Origin: Butyricicoccus pullicaecorum
Lineage (GTDB): Bacteria; Bacillota; Clostridia; Oscillospirales; Butyricicoccaceae
Assembly (NCBI GenBank): GCA_018365995.1
Contig: JAGZIY010000010.1
Coordinates: 1-64,000 of the forward strand
Length of the DNA: 64,000 nt
Reading direction: 5' to 3'
Program-made: the position numbers and the translations under genes
Notes under the pieces: model-generated
Told to the model about the DNA's origin: nothing
Seen by the model: the letters and a program-made list of their open reading frames with translations, nothing else
Database searches by the model: none
Part shown: positions 18,091 to 25,270 of the stretch, piece by piece
Layout of the letters: the number at the start of each line of letters is the position of its first letter
Numbering within the stretch: position 1 is the first letter of the stretch

Positions 18091-19536
18091 TTAGTTGATG
18101 CGTGCGATCTTCTTCGCAAGCTCCTTCTTCATTTCCATGTTGCACTGACGAGAAATCATGATGCGCTGTGCCTGCGGAGAACCGGCACCGTGCATGGACT
18201 CTGGCAGGTAGCCAACAGCAGCGGTACCCATAGTCATATTCTCGATGAGACGCAGCACGCGCATACGGTCCTCGGTAGAAACGGCATTGATGCCCTTGAA
18301 GTACTTGTCGATGTAAGCATGCAGTTCTGGGTGACGGAAGTCAGCCTCAGACGGCAGGGTAACCATTGCGCCGCCAGCCAGATCCTGTGCGAGACGTGCG
18401 ATATCGTACGGGAAACGGGTGACATTCTGCTTGCACACATTTGCGAGCAGCAGGTCAATAAGGTAGTTGCCGGCCTTTGTCTTAAAGCCCTGAGAGGAAC
18501 ATGCGATGCCGCAGCAGTACAGGGTTTCGTTGAGATGTACCATCTCAATGAGCTTGTCCTTTACATGAGATGCCTTTGCAGCGCCAGCCATCTCCACAGA
18601 CAGTGCAGTTGCGCCGATGAGGACATCGCCCACACCAACCTTACAGCCGCCGTAGGACTGACGATGATAGCCTGCAAAGCGCTCAACAATCATGCCGGCA
18701 AACTTAACTTCACCGTTGAGGAAGATGCGGTCGTTCGGTACAAATACATGGTCAAAAATAACCAGAACCTCATGTCCGCCATACACCTTGTTGCCAACGT
18801 CGATGTCGTTGTATTCCTCGAGCTTGCGGGTGTCACAGGACTGACGGCCGTAAATCAGGGTAATGCCGTCGGAATCGGTCGGGATTGCAAAGGAGATTGC
18901 ATAGTCCTCGTCACCCTCACGCATAGAGATGGTTGGCATGACCAGAACTTCATGAGAGTTTACAAAGCCGGTCTGGTGTGCCTTTGCACCGGTCACATAA
19001 ACGCCGTCCGCAGTGCGCTCTACAACGTGCAGGAACAGATCTGGATCTGCCTGCTGGGACGGAGCCAGAGAACGGTCGCCCTTGACGTCGGTCATTGCGC
19101 CGTCAACTGCGAGATCCTCGTCCTGTACGCGGCGCAGGAAGTTCAGGAAATTCTGATGATAGTTGGTTCCGCAAGCCTCGTCAATCTCGAAAGTAGAGGA
19201 GAACACAGCGTTCATAGCGTCCATGCCTACACAGCGCTGGAAGCAGGCTGCGGTCTTTTGACCCAGCAGACGCTGCATCTTTACCTTCTTAATAAGGTCG
19301 TCGGTGGACTGATGCATGTGTGTGAAACGGTTGATCTTATTGCCGCTCAGGTGAGAGGTTGCAGTCATCAGATCTTCATACTGCGGATCTTCTGCAAGCT
19401 CATAGGTCGCAGCAAAGGAGTTGAGGGAAGGACGAATAACCGGATCATCTACCGGATTTTCGATTTTCTTGCCGAACATCCACAGATTGAGGTTCAGCTT
19501 GCGCAGGGATTCAATGTACTGGTCTTTCGTCATCAT
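18091..19536 (-). CDS. abfD: 4-hydroxybutyryl-CoA dehydratase
   Basis: Fe-S and FAD enzyme that dehydrates 4-hydroxybutyryl-CoA to crotonyl-CoA and also acts as vinylacetyl-CoA delta-isomerase. The [4Fe-4S] ligands of the Clostridium aminobutyricum enzyme (Cys99, Cys103, His292, Cys299) map to Cys98, Cys102, His291 and Cys298 here, in ACFQRC and HRQSYGGC. The 481-residue length matches. Two adjacent ATG codons (19536 and 19533) could start it; the ribosome site is weak and distant. It follows 4hbD by 77 nt in the same direction and links 4-hydroxybutyrate to the crotonyl-CoA node of the next operon. Confidence 0.95.
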   Translation of the reverse strand: MMTKDQYIESLRKLNLNLWMFGKKIENPVDDPVIRPSLNSFAATYELAEDPQYEDLMTATSHLSGNKINRFTHMHQSTDDLIKKVKMQRLLGQKTAACFQRCVGMDAMNAVFSSTFEIDEACGTNYHQNFLNFLRRVQDEDLAVDGAMTDVKGDRSLAPSQQADPDLFLHVVERTADGVYVTGAKAHQTGFVNSHEVLVMPTISMREGDEDYAISFAIPTDSDGITLIYGRQSCDTRKLEEYNDIDVGNKVYGGHEVLVIFDHVFVPNDRIFLNGEVKFAGMIVERFAGYHRQSYGGCKVGVGDVLIGATALSVEMAGAAKASHVKDKLIEMVHLNETLYCCGIACSSQGFKTKAGNYLIDLLLANVCKQNVTRFPYDIARLAQDLAGGAMVTLPSEADFRHPELHAYIDKYFKGINAVSTEDRMRVLRLIENMTMGTAAVGYLPESMHGAGSPQAQRIMISRQCNMEMKKELAKKIARIN

Positions 19537-19613
19537 AACAGAGCAGTATCCTTTCTCTCATAATTCTCACCAAGGCAGCACCATGTGGTACTGCCTTAGA
19601 TATGTTTTTTACT

Positions 19614-20789
19614 TTAGAAGCACTCGCGATAGATGCGCTCCATCAGCTCGAGTGTCATCGGTGCGTAGGAGTTGGTAACCAGACGCTGCTGGTTTGCCAT
19701 AACCGAAACAGGGAATCCGGTGATATCTGCCTCGGTAAAGCCATACTCATGCAGTGGCTTGAGCGGCAGAACCTTTTCAAGGGTTACATTCAGAGTGCGC
19801 AGTGCGTCAGCCTTGGTGCAGCCGAGGCAGCGTGCAACGATTTCCTTGAAGCGTCCAAGCTCGCCCTCTGGATTGTACTCGTCGTAGATTTCCAGAATCT
19901 TGCCGAACAGTGCATAGTTGGACTCGCCGTGCGGTACATGATAGGTGCCGCCAAGCGGGAAGGACATTGCATGAACGGTTGCACAGCCAGCCTTCAGGAA
20001 TGCAACACCGGCATAGAGGGAAGCGGTAACATACTCGTCAAGATAGGACAGACGGGTATCAGCACCCTCGAGTGCGATGCGGCGGAAACCTTCCAGAATC
20101 ATTTCCATTGCCTTAACAGAGTACATCTCAGAGGTCATGGTGCGGCGTGCCGGAGACAGGAAGGACTCGGTTGCATGAATGAGTGCGTCGATTGCGGAAG
20201 CGGCAAACGGCTTGTAAGGCAGGGTCTTGAGCAGATCCGGAATCAGGCATACCTTGTTCGGAATGATATCGTCAGATACCAGACCCAGTTTGGTCTCGCC
20301 GCCGGTCAGCTTGCCGTCCTTTTCGTCCTTTACGATTGCAACAGAAATGTTGGTCACCTCAGAGCCGGTGCCGCAGGTGGTTGGGATTGCGATAACTTCC
20401 TTTTCATGTACAACAGGCTCACGCTTGAAGAACAGCTCATGTACAGAAGCCGGACGCTTGCAGCCGAGCAGCTTGCACAGATCCATAATTGCACCGCCGC
20501 CAATTGCAACAACGCGGTCATAGGAATCGTATGGAATCTGCTCGTACATGGTCTCAATCATAGCCTCGGAAGGCTCGCCAACACCAAATTTCTCTTGGAA
20601 TACGAAAGTACAGGGCAGACCCAGCTGCTCCATAAAGGGCTTGTAGATGAACTCGTTTGTCAGAACGACATCACGCGCACCCAAAGCGAACTCCTGAGCG
20701 AATGCGCCGAAATCCGCAAACTTAAAAATTGTGGGGGCAATGATGATCTCTCTCTTGTCCTGCATCAGAGAAGCGCTAAAAGAATCCAT
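19614..20789 (-). CDS. 4hbD: 4-hydroxybutyrate dehydrogenase
   Basis: Iron-dependent (group III) alcohol dehydrogenase that reduces succinate semialdehyde to 4-hydroxybutyrate with NADH. It aligns along its length with the Clostridium kluyveri enzyme: the ITNEFIY-like block (here LTNEFIYKPFMEQL), the GIGGG-like nucleotide loop (AIGGGAIMDLCK), PTTCGTGSEVTNIS, and the metal region with Asp/His in AIDALIHA and His in VHAMSFPLGGTYHVPHGE. The best start is ATG 20789, with GGAG 9 nt upstream; earlier in-frame ATGs at 20804 and 20798 overlap that site. First gene of the 4-hydroxybutyrate operon, with a consensus promoter 245 nt upstream. Confidence 0.94.
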   Translation of the reverse strand: MDSFSASLMQDKREIIIAPTIFKFADFGAFAQEFALGARDVVLTNEFIYKPFMEQLGLPCTFVFQEKFGVGEPSEAMIETMYEQIPYDSYDRVVAIGGGAIMDLCKLLGCKRPASVHELFFKREPVVHEKEVIAIPTTCGTGSEVTNISVAIVKDEKDGKLTGGETKLGLVSDDIIPNKVCLIPDLLKTLPYKPFAASAIDALIHATESFLSPARRTMTSEMYSVKAMEMILEGFRRIALEGADTRLSYLDEYVTASLYAGVAFLKAGCATVHAMSFPLGGTYHVPHGESNYALFGKILEIYDEYNPEGELGRFKEIVARCLGCTKADALRTLNVTLEKVLPLKPLHEYGFTEADITGFPVSVMANQQRLVTNSYAPMTLELMERIYRECF

Positions 20790-21033
20790 GTGAAACATCT
20801 CCATAAAAATTTTTTCTTGATTTGTCCGCTCCATTCGGGCAGGATATCTGACAAAGCATGGGGCTGCCGGAAAGTGAAGGGACAAAGGGGTATAAAAGGG
20901 TTGCTTTGTCTCTGTCGTAAGTATACCAAAAATCGCGCACAAGTTCAACAGGAAATAACAAAAATGCGCCAAATTTTTTCATGCTCTCTCAAAAAGAGAA
21001 AGTGCAAGGTTACTTTGTGAGTACCTTGCCTTT

Positions 21034-21062
21034 ATTTTAACGTATCTTTTGCGCTTTGTAAA
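21034..21062 (-). promoter_or_regulatory. Promoter of the 4-hydroxybutyrate operon
   Basis: Read on the minus strand: TTTACA (21057-21062), 17-nt spacer, TAAAAT (21034-21039). The predicted start near 21027 would place a stable hairpin (GCAAGGT...ACCTTGC, 21004-21028) at the very 5' end of the message, followed by a T-rich CTCTTTTTG stretch. It could be an attenuator or an mRNA-stabilising cap. Confidence 0.7.
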
Positions 21063-21553
21063 CTCTTTTTTATGGAAATGTTCCAGAACATATTGGAAAA
21101 GTGAAAATAAAATTAGGCATTTTGTGGACATGCAGGTCAAAAAATCATAAAGATGGAGACAAATCCAGAGGGATATGGACAGAAAAAGGAAATAAAAAAG
21201 ACCCTTTCAGGTCTTTCAGAGCAGAAAAAGTGGTCGAACAAACACCATTTCTGCCGCTTATGAAAGGTTCTCCGTATTCAATCCTGTTTCTCAATGACAT
21301 TCTGCTCGGATTATATACATTATTCCAAATTTTCTCTTATTTTACAAAAAATATTGATTTTCTTTATTAACATGATATTATTTTTATAATTATATCTATT
21401 TCTATCCGTCAGATTTTTCATGTCATATTCAAACTGTCGCTTATAGTGGCTATGGTGGTAATCATCAAGTCCAACCCCCCGCCGCTTGTCATCAAAAGAT
21501 ATATTCTCTTTATGGGAAACAGAAGAACAAATCGGAATTAGGAGGAAAAACAA
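21063..21553. other. AT-rich gap with orphan minus-strand remnant
   Basis: No intact recognisable gene. On the minus strand, a frame around 21350-21490 encodes a hydrophilic stretch (DDYHHSHYKRQFEYDMKN region) that looks more protein-like than random, and a minus-strand terminator lies downstream at 21192-21216. Together they suggest the 3' remnant of a lost gene. The base composition is markedly AT-rich compared with the flanking butyrate genes. Confidence 0.35.
21192..21216 (-). terminator. Minus-strand intrinsic terminator
   Basis: Read on the minus strand, AAAGACC pairs with GGTCTTT around a 6-nt loop and is followed by a TTTTATTT tract. No intact minus-strand gene lies upstream of it now. 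Confidence 0.65.
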
Positions 21554-22078
21554 ATGGGAATGATTGCAAATTATCAGCCAATTACTGACATTGAGTTAGA
21601 AAAATTTATGTGTCTTGATGATGTGGAAGAAGCACAGGGAAATGAGGACTTAGAAATTTGTGATATAGATAAAATGTGGGACGCACTTCATTTTTTACTG
21701 ACAGGAAAATCTGCTTGCGAACGGATTGAAGCTTTGGTGACAGGAAAATCTGAACCGATTGAAGATGATTTAATCAGCGAAGTGATTGTAGGACAGTTTC
21801 ATATTTCTGGGGAAGAAATGGAAGAATTTATATCTGGAACGAAAGCTGATAGAGTGAAAGAAATTGCAAAGGCGCTGCAGGAAATTGACTTTGAAGCAGA
21901 TATTGATAAATTTGATATGAGTGCGTTTCGCCAAAATGATATTTACCCTGATATTTGGGGATACGAAGAAGAAGCGAATGAAATTAAAGATGATTTAAGA
22001 AGGTCATTTGAACGTTTGAAAATGTTTTATGAGAAAATGGCGGAGCAAGAAAGCGCCGTATTCGTGTCGATTTATTAA
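21554..22078 (+). CDS. DUF1877 (YfbM-like) protein
   Basis: A 174-residue soluble acidic protein. It opens with MGMIANYQPITDIELEKF and has the D-IDKMWDALHFLLTG block typical of the DUF1877/YfbM family, whose role is unknown. TTAGGAGG lies 8 nt before the ATG. The gene is AT-rich and lies in a stretch with broken toxin-antitoxin pieces, so it was probably brought in with a mobile or immunity-type cassette. YfbM relatives often occur in polymorphic-toxin immunity arrays; that link is only a suggestion here. Confidence 0.82.
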   Translation: MGMIANYQPITDIELEKFMCLDDVEEAQGNEDLEICDIDKMWDALHFLLTGKSACERIEALVTGKSEPIEDDLISEVIVGQFHISGEEMEEFISGTKADRVKEIAKALQEIDFEADIDKFDMSAFRQNDIYPDIWGYEEEANEIKDDLRRSFERLKMFYEKMAEQESAVFVSIY

Positions 22079-22143
22079 CTGCCCAATTCTGAAATTGTTA
22101 TCGGTACACTGAGGAACATCTGAGACAAGCTGGTTGGAACTAG
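22079..22143 (+). pseudogene. hicA: hicA remnant (3' end, frameshifted)
   Basis: Directly after the DUF1877 stop, the frame reads NSEIVIGTLRNI and then hits TGA. Shifting by one base (one C apparently lost after ATC, near 22120) gives LRQAGWN and a stop. Together this is the characteristic HicA C-terminus (GTLRNILRQAGWN). The rest of the toxin, including its double-stranded-RNA-binding core and catalytic His, is absent, so it is a relic. Confidence 0.7.
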
Positions 22144-22159
22144 ACTCGGAGGCGATTTT

Positions 22160-22345
22160 TTGAAAATTTTTTATTATGCAGTTTTTGATTATACAGAGTA
22201 TGATGGGAATCAGGAGAAATACGGCATATCTATCACGTTTCCAGATGTGCCAGAGGCAAATACTTGTGCGAGAAATGATGAAGAAGGATTGCATATTTTC
22301 AATCCGGCAAAAAATAAACGCAGCCTTCTGAAAAGCAGGTCTTGA
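22160..22345 (+). pseudogene. hicB: hicB remnant (5' end, truncated)
   Basis: A TTG start with GGAGGCG upstream opens MKIFYYAVFDYTEYDG...GISITFPDVPEANTCARNDEEG, the N-terminal half of a HicB antitoxin (partial RNase H-like fold). After DEEG the sequence no longer fits the family, and a stop follows at 61 residues. The usual C-terminal DNA-binding domain is missing. It lies 17 nt after the hicA relic, the normal hicA-hicB order. Confidence 0.7.
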
Positions 22346-22387
22346 AAATTTTGAACTCTGCTTGTCTAAAAATTATGCTTTTGAGAC

Positions 22388-22490
22388 GAGACAGCGTCCG
22401 CCGCGCAAAGCGCTCTGGACAAACAATGCCCGACACTGCACATAGATGCACAGTGTCGGGCATTTTGTTTTGTAAAAAAGTGTGCACAGG
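22388..22490 (+). repeat. Dispersed intergenic repeat, copy 2 (with terminator)
   Basis: It carries the shared core GTCCGCCGCGCAAAGCGCTCTGGAC followed by AAACAATGCCCGACACTG and its complement, a stem of about 17 bp ending in CATTTTGTTTT. It lies immediately downstream of the minus-strand ABC ATPase gene and would terminate it. See copies at 5.2 and 44.2 kb. Confidence 0.75.
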
Positions 22491-22491
22491 T

Positions 22492-23274
22492 TCAGGCCTT
22501 TTTTGGCTCGCTGTTTTGTGAAAAGCGGCTTAAAAATGCCTGTGTTCGTGCGTTTTGAGAATTTCCAAAGACCTGCTCAGGAGAACCTTCCTCAATGATG
22601 ACACCATCTGCCATAAAAATGACATGGTCGGCAACATCACGGGCGAATGCCATTTCGTGGGTGACGATGACCATAGTCATGTGTTCCTCGGCAAGTTCTC
22701 GGATTACCTTTAGGATTTCGCCTGTCAGCTCTGGGTCGAGTGCAGAGGTCGGCTCGTCAAAAAAGAGGATGCGCGGCTGCATGGCAAGGGCACGCGCGAT
22801 GGCAACACGCTGCTGCTGTCCACCGGAAAGTTCACAGGGATAGGCATTTTCCTTGGATTCCAGATTCATTTTGCGGAGCAGTCCGCGGGCGGTTTCGGTT
22901 GCCTGCTCGCGGGAAATGCCGCGGATACGTATGGGGGCGTCCGTCAGGTTTTGCAGGACAGACAGGTGGGGAAAGAGGTGAAAACTCTGAAATACCAGAC
23001 CAACATTCAAGGTAATGTCGTGGAGTGTTTTTTTGGGGGCGTAGACAGCCTTATCTCCAGCTGTGCTGACCATTTTTTGTCCGCATACGACGATTTCACC
23101 CTTGTCCACGGTTTCCAGCTGGGTCAGACAGCGCAGGAGCGTGGATTTGCCTGAGCCGGAAGGCCCGATAATCGAAATGACTTGTCCTTCCGCAACTTGC
23201 AGAGAGATGCCTTTGAGCACCTGCAGCTTGCCAAAGGATTTTTCAATATGTTTTGCTTCAATCAGATTCATCAT
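22492..23274 (-). CDS. Polar amino acid ABC transporter, ATP-binding protein
   Basis: Cytoplasmic ATPase of the GlnQ/HisP type, 260 residues. Walker A is GPSGSGKST (about 35-43), the signature LSGGQQQRVAIARAL (about 150), Walker B ILFFDEPTSALD and the switch His in VTHEMAFA. It powers uptake by the permease (5 nt upstream in the operon) and the lipoprotein. Two consecutive ATGs (23274, 23271) offer the start, with AAAGG just upstream. Confidence 0.93.
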   Translation of the reverse strand: MMNLIEAKHIEKSFGKLQVLKGISLQVAEGQVISIIGPSGSGKSTLLRCLTQLETVDKGEIVVCGQKMVSTAGDKAVYAPKKTLHDITLNVGLVFQSFHLFPHLSVLQNLTDAPIRIRGISREQATETARGLLRKMNLESKENAYPCELSGGQQQRVAIARALAMQPRILFFDEPTSALDPELTGEILKVIRELAEEHMTMVIVTHEMAFARDVADHVIFMADGVIIEEGSPEQVFGNSQNARTQAFLSRFSQNSEPKKA

Positions 23275-23279
23275 GTATA

Positions 23280-23975
23280 TTATCCTTTATAGTAGTTGAG
23301 CTTTTTTTCGAGTGCCTTGAAAGCGTATTCCACGATGGCATTGAGCACAAGGAAGATGAAACCGGCGATAATGAGCGGCAGGATACTGGAGGTACCTGTC
23401 ATAAGCTTTTTGGCGGCATCAAAGAGTTGTGGTTGTCCGATGACGTTTGCCAGTGCAGAGTCCTTGATGAGCACCATGAATTCCGAGCCGGTGGGCGGAA
23501 TGACGCGCTTGACCACCTGCGGCAGTATAATATGGAAGAAGGTCTGTGATTTTGTGTATCCCAGCATCTTTGCGGCTTCGTACTGCCCACGGGGAATCGA
23601 GTCGATTCCGGAACGGAAGATTTCTCCAAAATATGCGGCGTAGTTGATGGCAAACGCCAGAATGGTTGCCTGAAAGCGGTCTACCTTCATCTGGAACAGA
23701 TAGGAGGGCGCATACATGACAAACATCAGCTGAAGCATGAGAGGCGTGCCGCGCATGATGAGTTGATAGAACTGTACGACCCATGAAATCGGGCGTATGG
23801 ACACTCTGCCAAGCCGTATTCCGAAATTTAAGTTGCGTCCCAGTGCAACCAGAAAGCCGAGCGGCACGGAAAGCACAACTGTCCAGACAAAAATATGAAT
23901 GACATCGACCGTGCCGTCAAGCAGGACGGGCATCATTGTTGCAATTTTATCAAATGTAGATTGTTCCGATAACAT
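23280..23975 (-). CDS. Polar amino acid ABC transporter, permease
   Basis: Integral membrane component of the HisM/GlnP family with about five transmembrane segments and the cytoplasmic EAA loop (GQYEAAKMLGYTKSQTFFHIILPQ) that docks on the ATPase. Its 231 residues are normal. It probably works as a homodimer, since only one permease gene is present. It lies 160 nt after the binding protein across a strong hairpin, and 5 nt before the ATPase gene. Confidence 0.93.
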   Translation of the reverse strand: MLSEQSTFDKIATMMPVLLDGTVDVIHIFVWTVVLSVPLGFLVALGRNLNFGIRLGRVSIRPISWVVQFYQLIMRGTPLMLQLMFVMYAPSYLFQMKVDRFQATILAFAINYAAYFGEIFRSGIDSIPRGQYEAAKMLGYTKSQTFFHIILPQVVKRVIPPTGSEFMVLIKDSALANVIGQPQLFDAAKKLMTGTSSILPLIIAGFIFLVLNAIVEYAFKALEKKLNYYKG

Positions 23976-24050
23976 AGGATTCCTCCGAAAATAAAGGGAT
24001 TTGCTCTTTGTGATTCTGATTCGGCATGCTGCAATGGGGGTACAACCTGC

Positions 24051-24079
24051 AAAGAGAGCGGAGTTGTTCCGCTCTCTTT
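24051..24079. terminator. Intercistronic hairpin in the ABC operon
   Basis: A perfect 12-bp stem (AAAGAGAGCGGA with its complement) and 5-nt loop lie between the binding-protein and permease genes. There is no T-tract on the minus strand, so it is more likely a stabiliser or partial terminator that raises binding protein over permease, a usual pattern in such operons. Confidence 0.6.
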
Positions 24080-24136
24080 GTATGGTATCATGTTTTGCTT
24101 TGGCAGGTCAAGTGACCATTTACAGACAGTGTATTT

Positions 24137-24976
24137 TTATTGCGCCGCAACCGTTGTAATATCAGAGCCAAACCACTTGGTAGAGATTTCGCCCAGTGTG
24201 CCTTCGGCAGCCAGCTCGGAAAGTGCATTGTTGACCGCATCGGTCAGAGCGGTTTCTCCCTTGCGGAAGCCGATGACATAATCCTCCTCATAGAGGAAGT
24301 CCTCCATGACACGCAGTTTTTTGCCGCCTGTCTCAATGAGGTAATTGGCAACCGTTTCGTCCATGAGGGCTGCATCAGATGCGCCGCTCTCTACATCAAT
24401 GAGGCACAGCATATTGTTTTCCATGCCGACCATCTCGGTTTTGCCGGACAGACGCGACTCGGCATCATAAGCCTCCTGCGCTGTGGAACCAGACTGGAGT
24501 GCGATGGTCTTGCCTGCAAGGTCATCTACGGTTTTATAAGCGGTGCCCTCTGGAACAACAAGAACCATGTGGTTTTTGAGATAGGGAACCGAAAGATTCA
24601 TTGCTTCGGCGCGGTCCTCTGACCAAGATAAGCCGTTCCAAATGCAGTCAATGCTCTTGGTGTCCAGTTCCATCTGTTTGGAATCCCAGTTGATTGCCTG
24701 TGTTTCCAGCTTGACACCCAGTTTTTCGCAAACCTTTTCAGCTACATCGATGTCGAAGCCGACGATCTTGCCGCTTTCATCGAGAAATCCCATCGGGGGG
24801 AGCTGGTCGTCAAGCCCAAGCGTCAGAACACCCTTGTCCTGAATGTACTGAAGGGACTGGTCGCTTTCGGCAGATGGCGCCGTATTGCTGTCCGGGGCTG
24901 TGCCGCCGCAGGCGGTCAGCAGGGAGGCGGACAGAACACCTGCACAGAGCAGGCTGCATAATTTCTTGTAGTTCAT
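24137..24976 (-). CDS. Amino acid ABC transporter, substrate-binding lipoprotein
   Basis: Extracellular solute-binding protein of family 3. A lipoprotein signal peptide ends in LLTACGG with the lipidated Cys23, followed by a Ser/Ala-rich linker and the two-lobed SBP domain (LTLGLDDQLPPMGFLDESGKIVGFDIDVAEKV is the classic opening). ATG 24976 has AAGGAG about 8 nt upstream; the longer frame is not supported. The ligand is likely a polar amino acid or cystine-type compound. Confidence 0.93.
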   Translation of the reverse strand: MNYKKLCSLLCAGVLSASLLTACGGTAPDSNTAPSAESDQSLQYIQDKGVLTLGLDDQLPPMGFLDESGKIVGFDIDVAEKVCEKLGVKLETQAINWDSKQMELDTKSIDCIWNGLSWSEDRAEAMNLSVPYLKNHMVLVVPEGTAYKTVDDLAGKTIALQSGSTAQEAYDAESRLSGKTEMVGMENNMLCLIDVESGASDAALMDETVANYLIETGGKKLRVMEDFLYEEDYVIGFRKGETALTDAVNNALSELAAEGTLGEISTKWFGSDITTVAAQ

Positions 24977-25039
24977 GGTAAAAACTCCTTTGATGTACCA
25001 GTGAAATGGAATCTGGATTCTTCTGTATTTGTTATCAAC

Positions 25040-25068
25040 ATTGTAATACTTTAATGTGAGAAAGTCAA
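25040..25068 (-). promoter_or_regulatory. Promoter of the amino acid ABC operon
   Basis: On the minus strand TTGACT (25063-25068) and TACAAT (25040-25045) are 17 nt apart. The leader to the ATG is about 57 nt. Confidence 0.75.
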
Positions 25069-25181
25069 TAGGGAAAAAATTATTTTTTTCCATCGGACAT
25101 GGATAATAGGCTCTTTGCATAGTGGAAGGGAAAAGGAGCATGTGCACAAAGGCAGTTTTCTAAAAGAAAGCGGTCGGACAC

Positions 25182-25211
25182 TTGCTGTTTTTGGATTGCA
25201 TGTGCTATAAT
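25182..25211 (+). promoter_or_regulatory. Promoter of the YhaN-like gene
   Basis: TTGCTG (25182-25187), 18-nt spacer ending in TGC (extended -10), TATAAT (25206-25211), about 60 nt before ATG 25271. Confidence 0.65.
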
Positions 25212-25270
25212 AAAAACAATACCGTGATGGAGAAAGCACGGAAAATTCAAACGATCATGTGGGGGAAATC

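Noticed and set aside
14692..21020. Long plus-strand open frames across the butyrate genes (for example 14692-15960, 16247-17674, 18190-19563, 19602-21020)
   Set aside because: They are shadows of highly biased minus-strand codons: no ribosome sites, improbable Cys/His-rich compositions, and the minus-strand proteins are clear enzymes.
22160..22345. Functional HicB antitoxin
   Set aside because: The frame stops after the first half of the family and lacks the DNA-binding domain, and its toxin partner is broken.
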